64,000 nt of DNA from Pantoea dispersa (GTDB lineage Bacteria; Pseudomonadota; Gammaproteobacteria; Enterobacterales; Enterobacteriaceae): the NCBI RefSeq assembly GCF_014155765.1, contig NZ_SCKT01000012.1, positions 2,154 to 66,153 on the forward strand, in the 5' to 3' direction. The translations under genes were made by a program, and so were the position numbers. Under the pieces are notes generated by a model. The model saw only the letters and a program-made list of their open reading frames with translations, was not told the DNA's origin and ran no database searches. This document shows positions 8,701-16,541 of the stretch, in pieces. Every line of letters begins with the position of its first letter. Within the stretch, counting starts at the first letter, position 1.

Positions 8701-9516
8701 CTATTTGTTTTTAACGTGCTGCGATAATTCAGCAATTGACGATAAAGATTCGTTGCCCGTCACAATTTTAAAAACACTGTCTGCGTGGCTTTCTTCAGCT
8801 TCCAGCTTAGCCACCAGCGAATCGAAGAAAGGTTTCCAGTTGCGGGTCCAGGTGCGCACGTGCAGATCGGGAAGATGCTGGCTGATCACTTTGTAAGCCC
8901 GGGTGCCAGTGCTTCTGCGAAACCCGGCACCGCTGCAGCGCTCACACTCTTTTTCGACAACGGTACCCTGAAGCTTTGATTTCTCAATGTCCCGCACACG
9001 CCCGGTACCATTACACCGGCAGCGGGCACTGATAGTTCCTTTGCCGTGACATGTCACGCACTGTACTTCAGTAGTTTCCAGCCGATATCTGGCCGGCGTC
9101 TTTTCTCCGCAGCCCGGATGCACCATCACGTTAGCCAGGCCGTTGATAACGCCGCGACCTTTGCAGTCAGGGCAACTGTGAACTGTGGCAGCCGATCGGG
9201 TGTATTCTTCGAACGCCAGCTGACACATGACCATCAGGCATGGAAGCAGCTGCTTTCCTGCGCCTTTCGCAATCAGACGCGGAACCGTGTTTCGCGCATG
9301 GGCCATCAGGTATTCCACGGCGCGGCGCTTATCCTCTTCACCAACGCCGGCTTTCGCCAGAACGGCGGCAACACCCAGCGGTGATTTTGACTGACACATG
9401 CCAAAGGCCCCCATTACGTCAGTGCCTGTCAGCGCATCTGACGCCGTGGCGCGCGACGTGTCGCTGATGTTCATACTCTTCGGGCTGAAGTGCTTCAGCG
9501 CTGATTCAATTTTCAT
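8701..9516 (-). CDS. Late antiterminator Q, phage 82-like
   Basis: The 271-residue antitermination protein modifies RNA polymerase at the late promoter so that it ignores terminators ahead of the lysis and head genes. Two DnaJ-like zinc-finger pairs are visible: CPDCKGRG with CVTCHGKG, and CRCNGTGR with CERCSGAG. They match the phage-82 type of Q rather than lambda Q. The start is ATG with GTGGAG just upstream; a start 36 bases earlier would overlap the preceding gene. The late promoter begins at its 3' end. Confidence 0.85.
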   Translation of the reverse strand: MKIESALKHFSPKSMNISDTSRATASDALTGTDVMGAFGMCQSKSPLGVAAVLAKAGVGEEDKRRAVEYLMAHARNTVPRLIAKGAGKQLLPCLMVMCQLAFEEYTRSAATVHSCPDCKGRGVINGLANVMVHPGCGEKTPARYRLETTEVQCVTCHGKGTISARCRCNGTGRVRDIEKSKLQGTVVEKECERCSGAGFRRSTGTRAYKVISQHLPDLHVRTWTRNWKPFFDSLVAKLEAEESHADSVFKIVTGNESLSSIAELSQHVKNK

Positions 9517-9532
9517 ACTCACTCCACACGCT

Positions 9533-10549
9533 TTATTTTTTATCTGAACCAATCACACCGACTGCAATCGCGTGATCGAGGAACCGGAACAGCAGCTCTA
9601 TCTGGCTGCCATACTTCTCTTCAAAATCTGACGGTGAGCGATGTAGCTCGTCGTGATGCGCTCTGCACAGCGGTATCACGAATAAATCATGTGCTTTTGT
9701 TCCCATTCCTCCCTGTCCATGTCCGATGATGTGGTGTGGATCGTCTGCCGGCTTATTGCAGCAGGCGCAGCTCTGCGCTTTTACCCAGCGCGTGTACTTC
9801 TCGTTGACCCAGCGCTTACGCTTCGGGCGTGCCATGTATGATTCAGGTGAGTCAGGGTCCGCCTGCAGGGTGATCACCTGCTTAACCACTTCCCCGGCAT
9901 CCTGCAGGATTTCACGCCCTGAACGCTCCGGGGTAATGGCCGCTTCGCGAATGGCTCCGGTCAGCACCGATTCCTTCTTCATCCGCAGCACCACGCGCGC
10001 CGGCGCTTCGGGTATGAGGTCAATCACTCCCCTCAGTGACGCCCACCAGCACAGCTCAGGCAGCGTCATGAGGTGATCACGGCCAAGCCCCATCTGATTG
10101 CAGGCGGCGCTGATCACCCAGGCGGCCACGTTGATTGCTGCTGTGGCTTCCAGTGACTGCGGTACGCCGTTCTGACGCAGCAGGTTGTCATGATGGTGAC
10201 AGACGCTGATCGCCCCGGTGCCAACGTCGAGCGTTGTCAGTTCGTGGTAGTGATAGCCGTCTTCCGTTTCGCACTGGCAGTATGTGACACCCTCCAGCCA
10301 CCCTCTCAGCGCCACCATGCCGCCAGCAGCGGTGATCACCCTTTCGCTGGCAAAGAATTCCGCCAGTTGCTGATCATCGAGCAGTGGCTGCGCGCTGTCA
10401 TTAATCCGTCCGGATGGCAAATTTTCCATGTCGCCAGGCGGAACGGTGATCAGCACGCGCCCACGAAACAGGGCCATCAGGTCGCTGCCGGGTTTGAACA
10501 GCACAATCCCGGTGCGCGGGGCCACTTCTGGTGTAAGTAATGCTCGCAT
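9533..10549 (-). CDS. DUF968-type phage protein with HNH-like end
   Basis: This 338-residue protein is typical of the region between rusA and Q in lambdoid phages. The last 90 residues contain CACC, then DPHHIIGHGQGGMGTKAHD and PLCRAHHDELH, which is an HNH/zinc-finger arrangement (DUF968). The N-terminal part is unassigned. The ATG has AAGG upstream and lies eight bases after the previous stop. A role in recombination or nicking is possible but unproven. Confidence 0.8.
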   Translation of the reverse strand: MRALLTPEVAPRTGIVLFKPGSDLMALFRGRVLITVPPGDMENLPSGRINDSAQPLLDDQQLAEFFASERVITAAGGMVALRGWLEGVTYCQCETEDGYHYHELTTLDVGTGAISVCHHHDNLLRQNGVPQSLEATAAINVAAWVISAACNQMGLGRDHLMTLPELCWWASLRGVIDLIPEAPARVVLRMKKESVLTGAIREAAITPERSGREILQDAGEVVKQVITLQADPDSPESYMARPKRKRWVNEKYTRWVKAQSCACCNKPADDPHHIIGHGQGGMGTKAHDLFVIPLCRAHHDELHRSPSDFEEKYGSQIELLFRFLDHAIAVGVIGSDKK

Positions 10550-10556
10550 TGACACC

Positions 10557-11342
10557 TTAGTGCACTGTTTCAAGCAGGCGCAGCAGTTCAGCAAAGCGTG
10601 ACTCGAAGAAATGCGGCTGCGTCTCGCGTGGATTTGCCGGGCTGGTGATGTTTTTGCCGTACATGCAGCCTTTGGCCGTCAGCGACCAGAAGCGTTTCAC
10701 ACCGCCAACACCTGAACGGCTCGGGCGGACTTTCTGCTCGGTTATGCCAAGCTTTGCCAGCTGCGTGTATACCTGCCCGGCGGAAAGGCGTACGCCGTGA
10801 ATTTTCAGCAGTTGGGTAAGTGACTGCGTCGGGCGGCTGGAACCATCTACCGCGTCAGCAGGGGCGTCGATAGCGTAATGAGGCATCAGGTCAGGTAAGC
10901 CAGCCACCTGCTGCAGCTTGTGGTAAGCACCCAGCTTTGATGAGTTAGACAGGTTGAGCGTTCTGGCTGCCGATTCCAGCAGAATTACTCCGGCCTGAAT
11001 GCGGTCCGAATATGCGGGTGGCGCTGAGAGAGTATTAACAGCGTCGAATGTGCGAATAACCTTCAGGTTGAAAGACGGGCTAATCCACATTGCGTAGGCG
11101 TATACCAGCTCTTTGCAAACGTAAGTACCCGGCGTGATACCTCCCCGCTGAACGTCAGCAGGGGCAAACGCCATATCTGGCGTTAGCTCAGAAATTAACC
11201 CGTTAAAGGATTCAGTGCGTGTCCAGCGGTTAGGGCTGTGACGTTCATTTCCACCAGCTGCGCGATGCAAATCGTTGAGGTTGTAACGACCAACTGAGTC
11301 GCGACGAACTGAAACGCCTTCAACTACCAGAAGTTGATTCAT
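10557..11342 (-). CDS. KilA-N domain phage protein
   Basis: The 261-residue protein has an N-terminal KilA-N DNA-binding domain at about residues 5-95 (SVGRYNLNDLHRAAGG, then TYVCKELVYAYAMWISPSFNLKVIRTFD). An unassigned C-terminal region may be winged-helix (LTQLLKIHGVRLSAGQVYTQ). Such proteins act as phage antirepressors or regulators. The ATG start has GGAG seven bases upstream; a GTG five codons earlier lacks a site. Confidence 0.85.
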   Translation of the reverse strand: MNQLLVVEGVSVRRDSVGRYNLNDLHRAAGGNERHSPNRWTRTESFNGLISELTPDMAFAPADVQRGGITPGTYVCKELVYAYAMWISPSFNLKVIRTFDAVNTLSAPPAYSDRIQAGVILLESAARTLNLSNSSKLGAYHKLQQVAGLPDLMPHYAIDAPADAVDGSSRPTQSLTQLLKIHGVRLSAGQVYTQLAKLGITEQKVRPSRSGVGGVKRFWSLTAKGCMYGKNITSPANPRETQPHFFESRFAELLRLLETVH

Positions 11343-11467
11343 GGGTAATCTCCACACTGATTTTTCTTAGGCCCCGCCCCATCACCTGCACGAGAACGGG
11401 ACCAACCAACGCGGCGAAAATTCTGCACATCCTCGCCGCCAAAACATCATAACCGCACAGACAATTC

Positions 11468-11842
11468 TTACCTATCGCTGCAGATTTCACTGTATGGATT
11501 TATAGTGATTTCCGTTTTACCCCTTTTAGTCAACGGCCCCCACTCCACCGTAAAACGCTTAATCTGCTTATCGTCTACCCATACGCCAGCATGCGTCAGA
11601 CTGTCGAAAGCTGCTTTCAGGTAGTTGTCCAGGTCGCGTGGCCGTTTGTCCGGCGGATAGAGAATTACCGAAACAGCCACGTTCACTGTAATCGGCTCAG
11701 GCGCACGGCGGAGCTGCTCCATGATGTCCGCCAGCGCGTTAGATCGGAAAGAGCGCCCGGAGGCGCTGATTAATACTCCCTTCCTGGTGTTTCGCCAGTA
11801 GGTGTTGACGCTGGGAGGGAACGGAAGGGTCAGCTTCATCAT
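11468..11842 (-). CDS. rusA: RusA-family Holliday junction resolvase
   Basis: The 124-residue endonuclease cuts four-way junctions formed in phage recombination and replication. The family's acidic site is seen in RDLDNYLKAAFDSL and GVWVDDKQI (about residues 70-93), with LPFPPSVNTYWRN at the N-terminus. It overlaps the preceding gene by ATGA. Confidence 0.92.
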   Translation of the reverse strand: MMKLTLPFPPSVNTYWRNTRKGVLISASGRSFRSNALADIMEQLRRAPEPITVNVAVSVILYPPDKRPRDLDNYLKAAFDSLTHAGVWVDDKQIKRFTVEWGPLTKRGKTEITINPYSEICSDR

Positions 11843-12306
11843 GCATTCCCCCTAAGTTTCTTAACCTGATCCAGCCGTTCAGCCAAAAAGCCAAGCTCTT
11901 TGGTCTTATTGGCAATCTCCATGTTTAAATCGTTGAGCTTAAATTGCGCAGTTCTTACGCGACCTTTGCAGTTCACCTCTTCACGCTTCAGTTTCTCCAG
12001 CCCTTCCCGGTGATTGGTTATTTCAGCTCTTAGGCTCTTCAGCTCCCATTCAATAAGCGTTTCACCTTTGGCCCTCGCAAGCATCCAGTCAAAAGGATCG
12101 ACGACGGCACCACAGCGGCGGCACGTCAGGGCTCGGCCATGTTCATCCACCAGCACATTGACATGAGCGCAATTATGCGGCACTCCTTCAGGCTTTTCGG
12201 CCTCAACAAGGTTTCGCATCTCACGGATGTCGCTGTTGCTATCAAACCGTTTGGTAAAGGCGAGGACATTGTCGCTATCGTCAGGATGTTCGGTTTCATC
12301 TGTCAT
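11839..12306 (-). CDS. Zinc-ribbon/coiled-coil phage protein
   Basis: I do not recognise a named family for this 155-residue protein. An N-terminal zinc-ribbon-like unit (NCAHVNVLVDEHG then CRRCGAVVDPFDW) is followed by a heptad-like charged helix from about residue 88 to the end. It is coupled to its neighbours by ATGA overlaps at both ends. It is probably nucleic-acid or partner binding, inferred only from domain shape. Confidence 0.7.
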   Translation of the reverse strand: MTDETEHPDDSDNVLAFTKRFDSNSDIREMRNLVEAEKPEGVPHNCAHVNVLVDEHGRALTCRRCGAVVDPFDWMLARAKGETLIEWELKSLRAEITNHREGLEKLKREEVNCKGRVRTAQFKLNDLNMEIANKTKELGFLAERLDQVKKLRGNA

Positions 12307-12929
12307 GCCACGCTCCCGGTAATCAGTTGCACGCTGCTGTCACACTGGTTGCCCCAGCAGTCCCAGCCATCGGCGGCGGTTCGCGCGAACAGCTCAATGC
12401 GTGACACGTCACCGTAAAGCTGCTCAAGCCGGCGGCGAACTTCCCACGGCTTCGCGCTGTGTTCGCCCAGGCAGGAATACACCACCTGCTTAACCGATGC
12501 GCTGGCGCGCTCCAGCCCGGCGCCGCGCGTCGCTATCAGCACATCCTCGGTGTTGCTGCGGGTGTGATTGCCGCCATTCATGCGGGTTTCAGCGTTGAGC
12601 ATGTCAAGAAGGTCGGTGAAGTCGTGGATGGTTTGCTCCGTCAGCGCGCGGTTAAAACGCTGCTCAGCCAGCTGGTTCAGCTTCACCCAGGTGAACCCCT
12701 TCATCGTGCGCACACGAAAGCCCCACGCTTCCGCCAGCTCGCGCGCCTCCTGGTTGTGGGTGCCGGTGTACCACATCGCCAGCACCGCGTTTTCTTCGGC
12801 AAGCGCCCATACGGGCAGGCGCTTCAGATCGGTCATGGACATGGTCTGGTAGTGGTCAGTAGCAGCACCATTGCTGATGCTGTTGTTGTAAGGCCACGCC
12901 GGATCGGCGTAAATGAGTTGGTATGGCAT
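12303..12929 (-). CDS. MT-A70 family adenine methyltransferase
   Basis: The 208-residue methylase has the catalytic DPAW variant of the DPPW motif near its N-terminus (LIYADPAWPYNN). The family C-terminal signature HSAKPWEVRRRLEQLYG and RIELFAR follows. It is expected to make N6-methyladenine in DNA, perhaps to protect phage DNA from restriction. Its start overlaps the stop of the ParB-like gene (TAATG). Confidence 0.9.
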   Translation of the reverse strand: MPYQLIYADPAWPYNNSISNGAATDHYQTMSMTDLKRLPVWALAEENAVLAMWYTGTHNQEARELAEAWGFRVRTMKGFTWVKLNQLAEQRFNRALTEQTIHDFTDLLDMLNAETRMNGGNHTRSNTEDVLIATRGAGLERASASVKQVVYSCLGEHSAKPWEVRRRLEQLYGDVSRIELFARTAADGWDCWGNQCDSSVQLITGSVA

Positions 12930-13759
12930 TACGCGCCCTCCCCGTTACGGGATAAGTGCTGCTCGTACTCCTGCAGGATTCCAGTCACCTCAACAGCTAC
13001 GCCAGGCGGCAATATGAAGTATTTGAAGTCAGGGGTGTCCTGAAGCAACGCAGCGTCTTTCAACAGTTCAACCAACCGGCGTGCGCGCGCGGCGCTGAAT
13101 TGCGGCATGGCAGCCGAACGGGTCAGCTTCTTCTTGCCGCTGGCTTTGGCTTTTGCCAGTCCCTCAGCTGCAATAGTCCCTGCTTTGGGCCCGTGCTCGC
13201 GCGACAGCGCTACTGCGGTTGTTGCGGCAACCTCCCCTGATTCGACCATGCCTATCAAGACGTCACCGGATGAAAGCAGCTGCAAATGCGCTTCAACGTC
13301 AGCCACTGACCTGCCAAATGCTTTGGCTATTTCAGCAGTTGTATGCCCCTGACGTTTGGCGCGGTTGTACGCGCCTGCTCGCTGAAGCGGGGTGATTGGT
13401 TTGCCCTGGGATGATTTCGCCATGTGCGCGAGTTTATCGAGCTCGGTACCGACGAAGTCCTTGCACTCAATTCGCGGTATTGGATGCCCCATATCGATAG
13501 CCAGTTTCGCACCGACGAAACGGTGCTGACCGTCGATTACCATCACGCCGCGCTCTGTAACCACGACTGACAGCGGAGGTAAATCAGAACCGTCAATCCA
13601 GCAGTCGCGCATGTATTCGGCGTGCTCCTGGTCAACCGGGCGAATGTTGGCCCCTTCTTCCAGATAAATTTCCTCCACCGGCACCATGAAGGTTTTCTTC
13701 GTTGTGGTGCTCGTGCCGTTTTTGCTTTTTTGCGCGTAGTACTGAGAAAGTGTTGTCAT
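12929..13759 (-). CDS. ParB/Srx-fold phage protein
   Basis: The 276-residue protein carries a ParB-like N-terminal domain with VEEIYLEEGANIRP and the nucleotide-binding signature DGQHRFVGAK. A KorB/ParB-type helix-turn-helix follows near residues 125-165 (TTAEIAKAFGRSVADVEAHL). It is not a partition pair, since no parA is nearby. Phages often place such genes beside methylases. The start is confirmed by ATGA overlap with the upstream 40-residue gene. Confidence 0.85.
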   Translation of the reverse strand: MTTLSQYYAQKSKNGTSTTTKKTFMVPVEEIYLEEGANIRPVDQEHAEYMRDCWIDGSDLPPLSVVVTERGVMVIDGQHRFVGAKLAIDMGHPIPRIECKDFVGTELDKLAHMAKSSQGKPITPLQRAGAYNRAKRQGHTTAEIAKAFGRSVADVEAHLQLLSSGDVLIGMVESGEVAATTAVALSREHGPKAGTIAAEGLAKAKASGKKKLTRSAAMPQFSAARARRLVELLKDAALLQDTPDFKYFILPPGVAVEVTGILQEYEQHLSRNGEGA

Positions 13760-13878
13760 TTTGTTTGCAGCTCCCAAGCCAGGGCAATAATCAATCCGGT
13801 AATCATCAGCGCCGCGATGCGCGCGCCACGGTAAAAATCTTCGTTACGCCAGTAATGGCGTTTGATGGCAGCTATCAT
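13756..13878 (-). CDS. 40-residue phage membrane peptide
   Basis: This short gene is locked in place by ATGA overlaps at both ends: its start with the PerC-like stop, and its stop with the ParB-like start. The product MIAAIKRHYWRNEDFYRGAR... ends in one membrane helix (IAALMITGLIIALAWEL). I recognise no family. Exact coupling on both sides argues it is translated. Confidence 0.7.
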   Translation of the reverse strand: MIAAIKRHYWRNEDFYRGARIAALMITGLIIALAWELQTK

Positions 13879-14285
13879 CGGCGCTTATTTCCCATAACCA
13901 GCGGATCGGGCAATGGCTTCGGTGCCATGCTGTTCCCGCGCTTAATACATTGGGCGCGGCAGATGATTGCCTTCTGCCGAAGCCCGGGGCGCTGGGTAGC
14001 GTCATGAGCTTCAAGCCAGACGCGCGCCGCGCGGTACCAGAGGTTTTTATCCTGCAGGCTCAGCGCTTTGTCGCTCAGCGTTGCGTATGCCTCATCGCAC
14101 TGGCCCATTTCTTCAGCGGCGTAATAGCGGGCTTCAGCGTCATACCAGACATCGCCGGTAGTGGTCAGAGCCTGAAGCGAGCTCTTAACGGTGCTGACAG
14201 AGCGTCCAACCGCATCGGCAATTTGGCCCGGCTTCTGCCCGCTATGCAGCATCAGGTGAGTCAGAATCAAAGTTTCAGTGTTCAT
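13875..14285 (-). CDS. PerC-like phage regulator
   Basis: The 136-residue protein has an N-terminal winged-helix segment (GQIADAVGRSVSTVKSSLQAL) and a PerC-family C-terminal part with KNLWYRAARVWLEAHD and the later ICRAQCIKRG. PerC-type phage proteins can activate host promoters. It sits where lambda P would be; no helicase loader gene is present. Confidence 0.8.
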   Translation of the reverse strand: MNTETLILTHLMLHSGQKPGQIADAVGRSVSTVKSSLQALTTTGDVWYDAEARYYAAEEMGQCDEAYATLSDKALSLQDKNLWYRAARVWLEAHDATQRPGLRQKAIICRAQCIKRGNSMAPKPLPDPLVMGNKRR

Positions 14286-14287
14286 CG

Positions 14288-15166
14288 TTACCCCCTGAAG
14301 CCTTCAGGAATGTCGTAGTTAGCGTTCGGCACGTGCATAACATCGCGCTGCCACTTGCCGTTAACGCATGGCGGACGGCCGGAGTTGTGCCATTTGGTTG
14401 CCGACTGGAGATAGCCGGGGAAGTTTTTAGGGATGAACAGCGTTGCCGGACGCAGGTACTGAGCCTGTTCAGTGTTTTGCCAGTGAACGTTTTTGTAATC
14501 GACCACCAGCATCAGCTCTTCAGCCTCATACCCCTCAGCCAGGCGGGCACGGATATTCTCCATTGAGGATTTGCACACCTGGAATTTTGCGCCGGTGACC
14601 TGGTTCAGATGGGTTAAAACCTTTTTGGCCTGATCGGTCAGTTCAACATCGCGGTCGGGTTGCCCAGCAACCTGACAAGAATTACCTGTAGTAATCTCTG
14701 TAGTATTCTCTGTTGTATTCTCTGTAAGAACAGGGCAATTTGCCCCGATGGATGAGGTCAAGTTGCCCTTATCGACGGATGCAATCTGCACTTTTCGAAC
14801 AGTGCAATTTGCACCGCTCGATGAGTGCAAATTGCCCTCATCGGTGAGAAGTGGGTTTTCGTGGTTAATCGCGTAAAAATTCGTACGGTCATGCTGCGAT
14901 TTTTTCAGCTGCTCAACGTAAATCAGGCCATTCTTTTTCAGCGACGTGAGTGCGCGCTTTACCGTGTCCGGAGACCAGAACGGGAACTGCTCTGTCCACT
15001 CTTCAATCGTGTTATAGACCCAGCGCCGGCCATCGTGCTCAACGCCTGACGCTGTATCTTCCAGCCAGTAACAGATTTGCTGCAGCACGATAGCTTCGTT
15101 CAGGCCGATACGTGACGCCAGCATGGGGCTAACCACAAGCGGTTTCACTTTCAGTAATAAACTCAT
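14288..15166 (-). CDS. Phage replication initiator (O-like)
   Basis: The 292-residue protein has an N-terminal winged-helix DNA-binding part (residues 1-100; GLNEAIVLQQICYWL, SPDTVKRALTSLKKNGLIYV). A Thr/Glu/Asn-rich linker follows near 150-165, and a C-terminal conserved phage replication domain (LTHLNQVTGAKF ... YLRPATLFIPKNFPGYL) completes it. It should bind the iterons in its own gene and recruit host replication proteins. The start overlaps the previous stop (ATGA). Confidence 0.88.
   Translation of the reverse strand: MSLLLKVKPLVVSPMLASRIGLNEAIVLQQICYWLEDTASGVEHDGRRWVYNTIEEWTEQFPFWSPDTVKRALTSLKKNGLIYVEQLKKSQHDRTNFYAINHENPLLTDEGNLHSSSGANCTVRKVQIASVDKGNLTSSIGANCPVLTENTTENTTEITTGNSCQVAGQPDRDVELTDQAKKVLTHLNQVTGAKFQVCKSSMENIRARLAEGYEAEELMLVVDYKNVHWQNTEQAQYLRPATLFIPKNFPGYLQSATKWHNSGRPPCVNGKWQRDVMHVPNANYDIPEGFRG
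14691..14839 (-). other. Candidate phage replication origin in O gene
   Basis: Five palindrome-like iterons have the core GCAATTTGC, with variants TCAAGTTGC, GCAATCTGC and GCAAATTGC. They are centred at 14739, 14762, 14785, 14808 and 14831, exactly 23 bp apart. Downstream in the O direction are three tandem 12-bp repeats (14691-14726) that encode the TEN-T repeats of the linker. Iterons plus adjacent repeats inside the initiator gene is the lambda-type origin design. Confidence 0.8.
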
Positions 15167-15345
15167 GGCCCCACCTTCCTGAACTTACGGCCCCACAGCT
15201 CGCGCGGCTGAGCGCAGGGATACGGATAACCTGAACGCATGAAGATCACTCGGTGATTCACGACATCGACGCCGATAGTCTCAACCTCGACGCCATGCGA
15301 ATCTTTGTAGCGCGCCACCCAGGGTTTAATGTGTTCGCTTTCCAT
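15163..15345 (-). CDS. DUF4222-type small phage protein
   Basis: The 60-residue protein has the pattern of DUF4222: W..RYKDSHG, GVDVVNHRVIFMRSGYPYPC, then W..KFRKV near the end. Function is unknown. It is linked by ATGA overlaps to the genes on both sides in the leftward early operon. Confidence 0.75.
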   Translation of the reverse strand: MESEHIKPWVARYKDSHGVEVETIGVDVVNHRVIFMRSGYPYPCAQPRELWGRKFRKVGP

Positions 15346-15533
15346 CAGCTCACCGCCTTGCCTTCTGGCCGGGTGTAAAAATCTGCCCAGGCCTTTTCGA
15401 CTACCTTCCGATCGGTCTTCTGGTAGTTGTTAGGCCCACCAGCCGCCGGTATGATTTGCTCATAGACAAGGACGCCAGCCGATAAACGGCAACGGAATTG
15501 CTCTCGATACAAGTTTTGTCTTAAACTGCTCAT
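15345..15533 (-). CDS. Hypothetical phage protein, 62 residues
   Basis: I do not recognise this protein (MSSLRQNLYREQFRCRLSAG...). The start is set at the ATG preceded by a GTGTGGAGATT leader. A much longer frame extends upstream but would overlap the YmfL-like gene. The same leader occurs before other genes of this prophage. The stop overlaps the next start. Confidence 0.65.
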   Translation of the reverse strand: MSSLRQNLYREQFRCRLSAGVLVYEQIIPAAGGPNNYQKTDRKVVEKAWADFYTRPEGKAVS

Positions 15534-15621
15534 GTAGGTTGAATCTCCACACGCTGATTTAACTGCACTCGACGCCCGAAGCTGCACACTTCGGGCGTCA
15601 CCCTTTACGGGGCCTGACGCC

Positions 15622-16155
15622 TCACATCTCTGTCGCTTCAAGCTGAACACCAGCCACCTCCGCTTTTCGGTTAGCCATGAACAAATCCACCGAGTGATCA
15701 GATACACCAGCGCCATAGAGCGCGAGAAAACCGAGAAAGCCGTGAATCTGATGGCGCACTTTGGTCTGAAACAGGCGCGATAACGTCTTAAGCTCTTTCT
15801 GATCAATCACCCCATCTTCCGCCGCCATCTGCTTAGCGATCGCCAGCTCTCCAGCTGCTGCATTAGCGCGCATCTCAATGTCGAACAGCTCAACCTTATC
15901 GACCTCACTCACAGCTGAGACGTCCACCAGCGTTAAGCCGTGGCGATTTGCGAAAAATTCTGCCAGGAACGATGTGCCGGAGATTTCTTCCATCCGCATC
16001 AGATCATCAACTGTGAAAAACAGGCTGTTGCATTTGCGGTGCAGTCGGTTGTTGAACTGGTCAATTGTCATGCCCAGCGCGGCCGCCATACCATTCCGCC
16101 CCTGCGGTAATGACTTACACATCTGGCTTACGGCTTCGTTTAATGTGGCTACCAT
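15622..16155 (-). CDS. YmfL-like regulator in CII position
   Basis: This 177-residue protein resembles YmfL of prophage e14. An N-terminal helix-turn-helix-like part (SLPQGRNGMAAALGMTIDQFNNRLHRK) is followed by a helical C-terminal domain. It occupies the place of cII, second gene after cro on the pR transcript, so a role in the lysis-lysogeny choice is likely by position. AAGGA precedes its ATG. Confidence 0.78.
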   Translation of the reverse strand: MVATLNEAVSQMCKSLPQGRNGMAAALGMTIDQFNNRLHRKCNSLFFTVDDLMRMEEISGTSFLAEFFANRHGLTLVDVSAVSEVDKVELFDIEMRANAAAGELAIAKQMAAEDGVIDQKELKTLSRLFQTKVRHQIHGFLGFLALYGAGVSDHSVDLFMANRKAEVAGVQLEATEM

Positions 16156-16174
16156 TTTGATTTCCTTCAGGTAG

Positions 16175-16417
16175 TTATCGTATCTGCTGAAATTGCTTAT
16201 GATCGGCTATGCCATCTGTTGGGCTCGGATAAATATCCGGTCGCAGCTCATGAGGAGTAACTCCGGTGGCCTGAAAAATACTAAGCACGCGCTCTGCTGG
16301 GACTACTCCAGCCGAACGGTTTTGCCAGTAGCTAACAGTCATAGGGGATACACCGAGCTTCAAAGCCAAAGCCCTAGCGGAGCCTGCCGCGTTGATGGCT
16401 TTGTTAAGTGCTTTCAT
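16175..16417 (-). CDS. Cro-type repressor
   Basis: The 80-residue YdaS/Cro-type helix-turn-helix protein contains SARALALKLGVSPMTVSYWQNR near residues 12-35. It is the first gene on the pR transcript, divergent from cI, with GGAG seven bases before the ATG. It should compete with CI for the operators between the two genes. Confidence 0.85.
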   Translation of the reverse strand: MKALNKAINAAGSARALALKLGVSPMTVSYWQNRSAGVVPAERVLSIFQATGVTPHELRPDIYPSPTDGIADHKQFQQIR

Positions 16418-16448
16418 CGTTTATCTCCAGGTTGAAATCGACAGCTGG

Positions 16449-16477
16449 ATTAAACAAAAAGTTTATACCATTGTCAA
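16449..16477 (-). promoter_or_regulatory. Promoter pR
   Basis: Leftward, -35 TTGACA and -10 TTTAAT are separated by 17 bases, a near-consensus promoter driving cro. Operator OR sites lie on and beside it. Confidence 0.8.
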
Positions 16478-16513
16478 CCCATGGTTTATATCTTCCTATA
16501 AACATTCCGTTTA
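16451..16513. promoter_or_regulatory. Right operators (three CI/Cro sites)
   Basis: Three sites fit TMAAC-N5-GTTTA: 16451-16465, 16474-16488 and 16499-16513, with centres 23 and 25 bp apart. The first lies over the pR spacer and -10, the second over the pR -35, and the third beyond it toward cI. A weak rightward cI promoter (TTTATA-like -10 near 16485) falls among them. Confidence 0.7.
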
Positions 16514-16541
16514 CTATATGAGGGAGTTAATTAACGGTGCG

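Noticed and set aside
15345-15806. 153-residue leftward reading that extends the 62-residue gene
   Set aside because: The extra part overlaps the YmfL-like gene in another frame and has an unlikely composition; the GTGTGGAG leader marks the shorter start.
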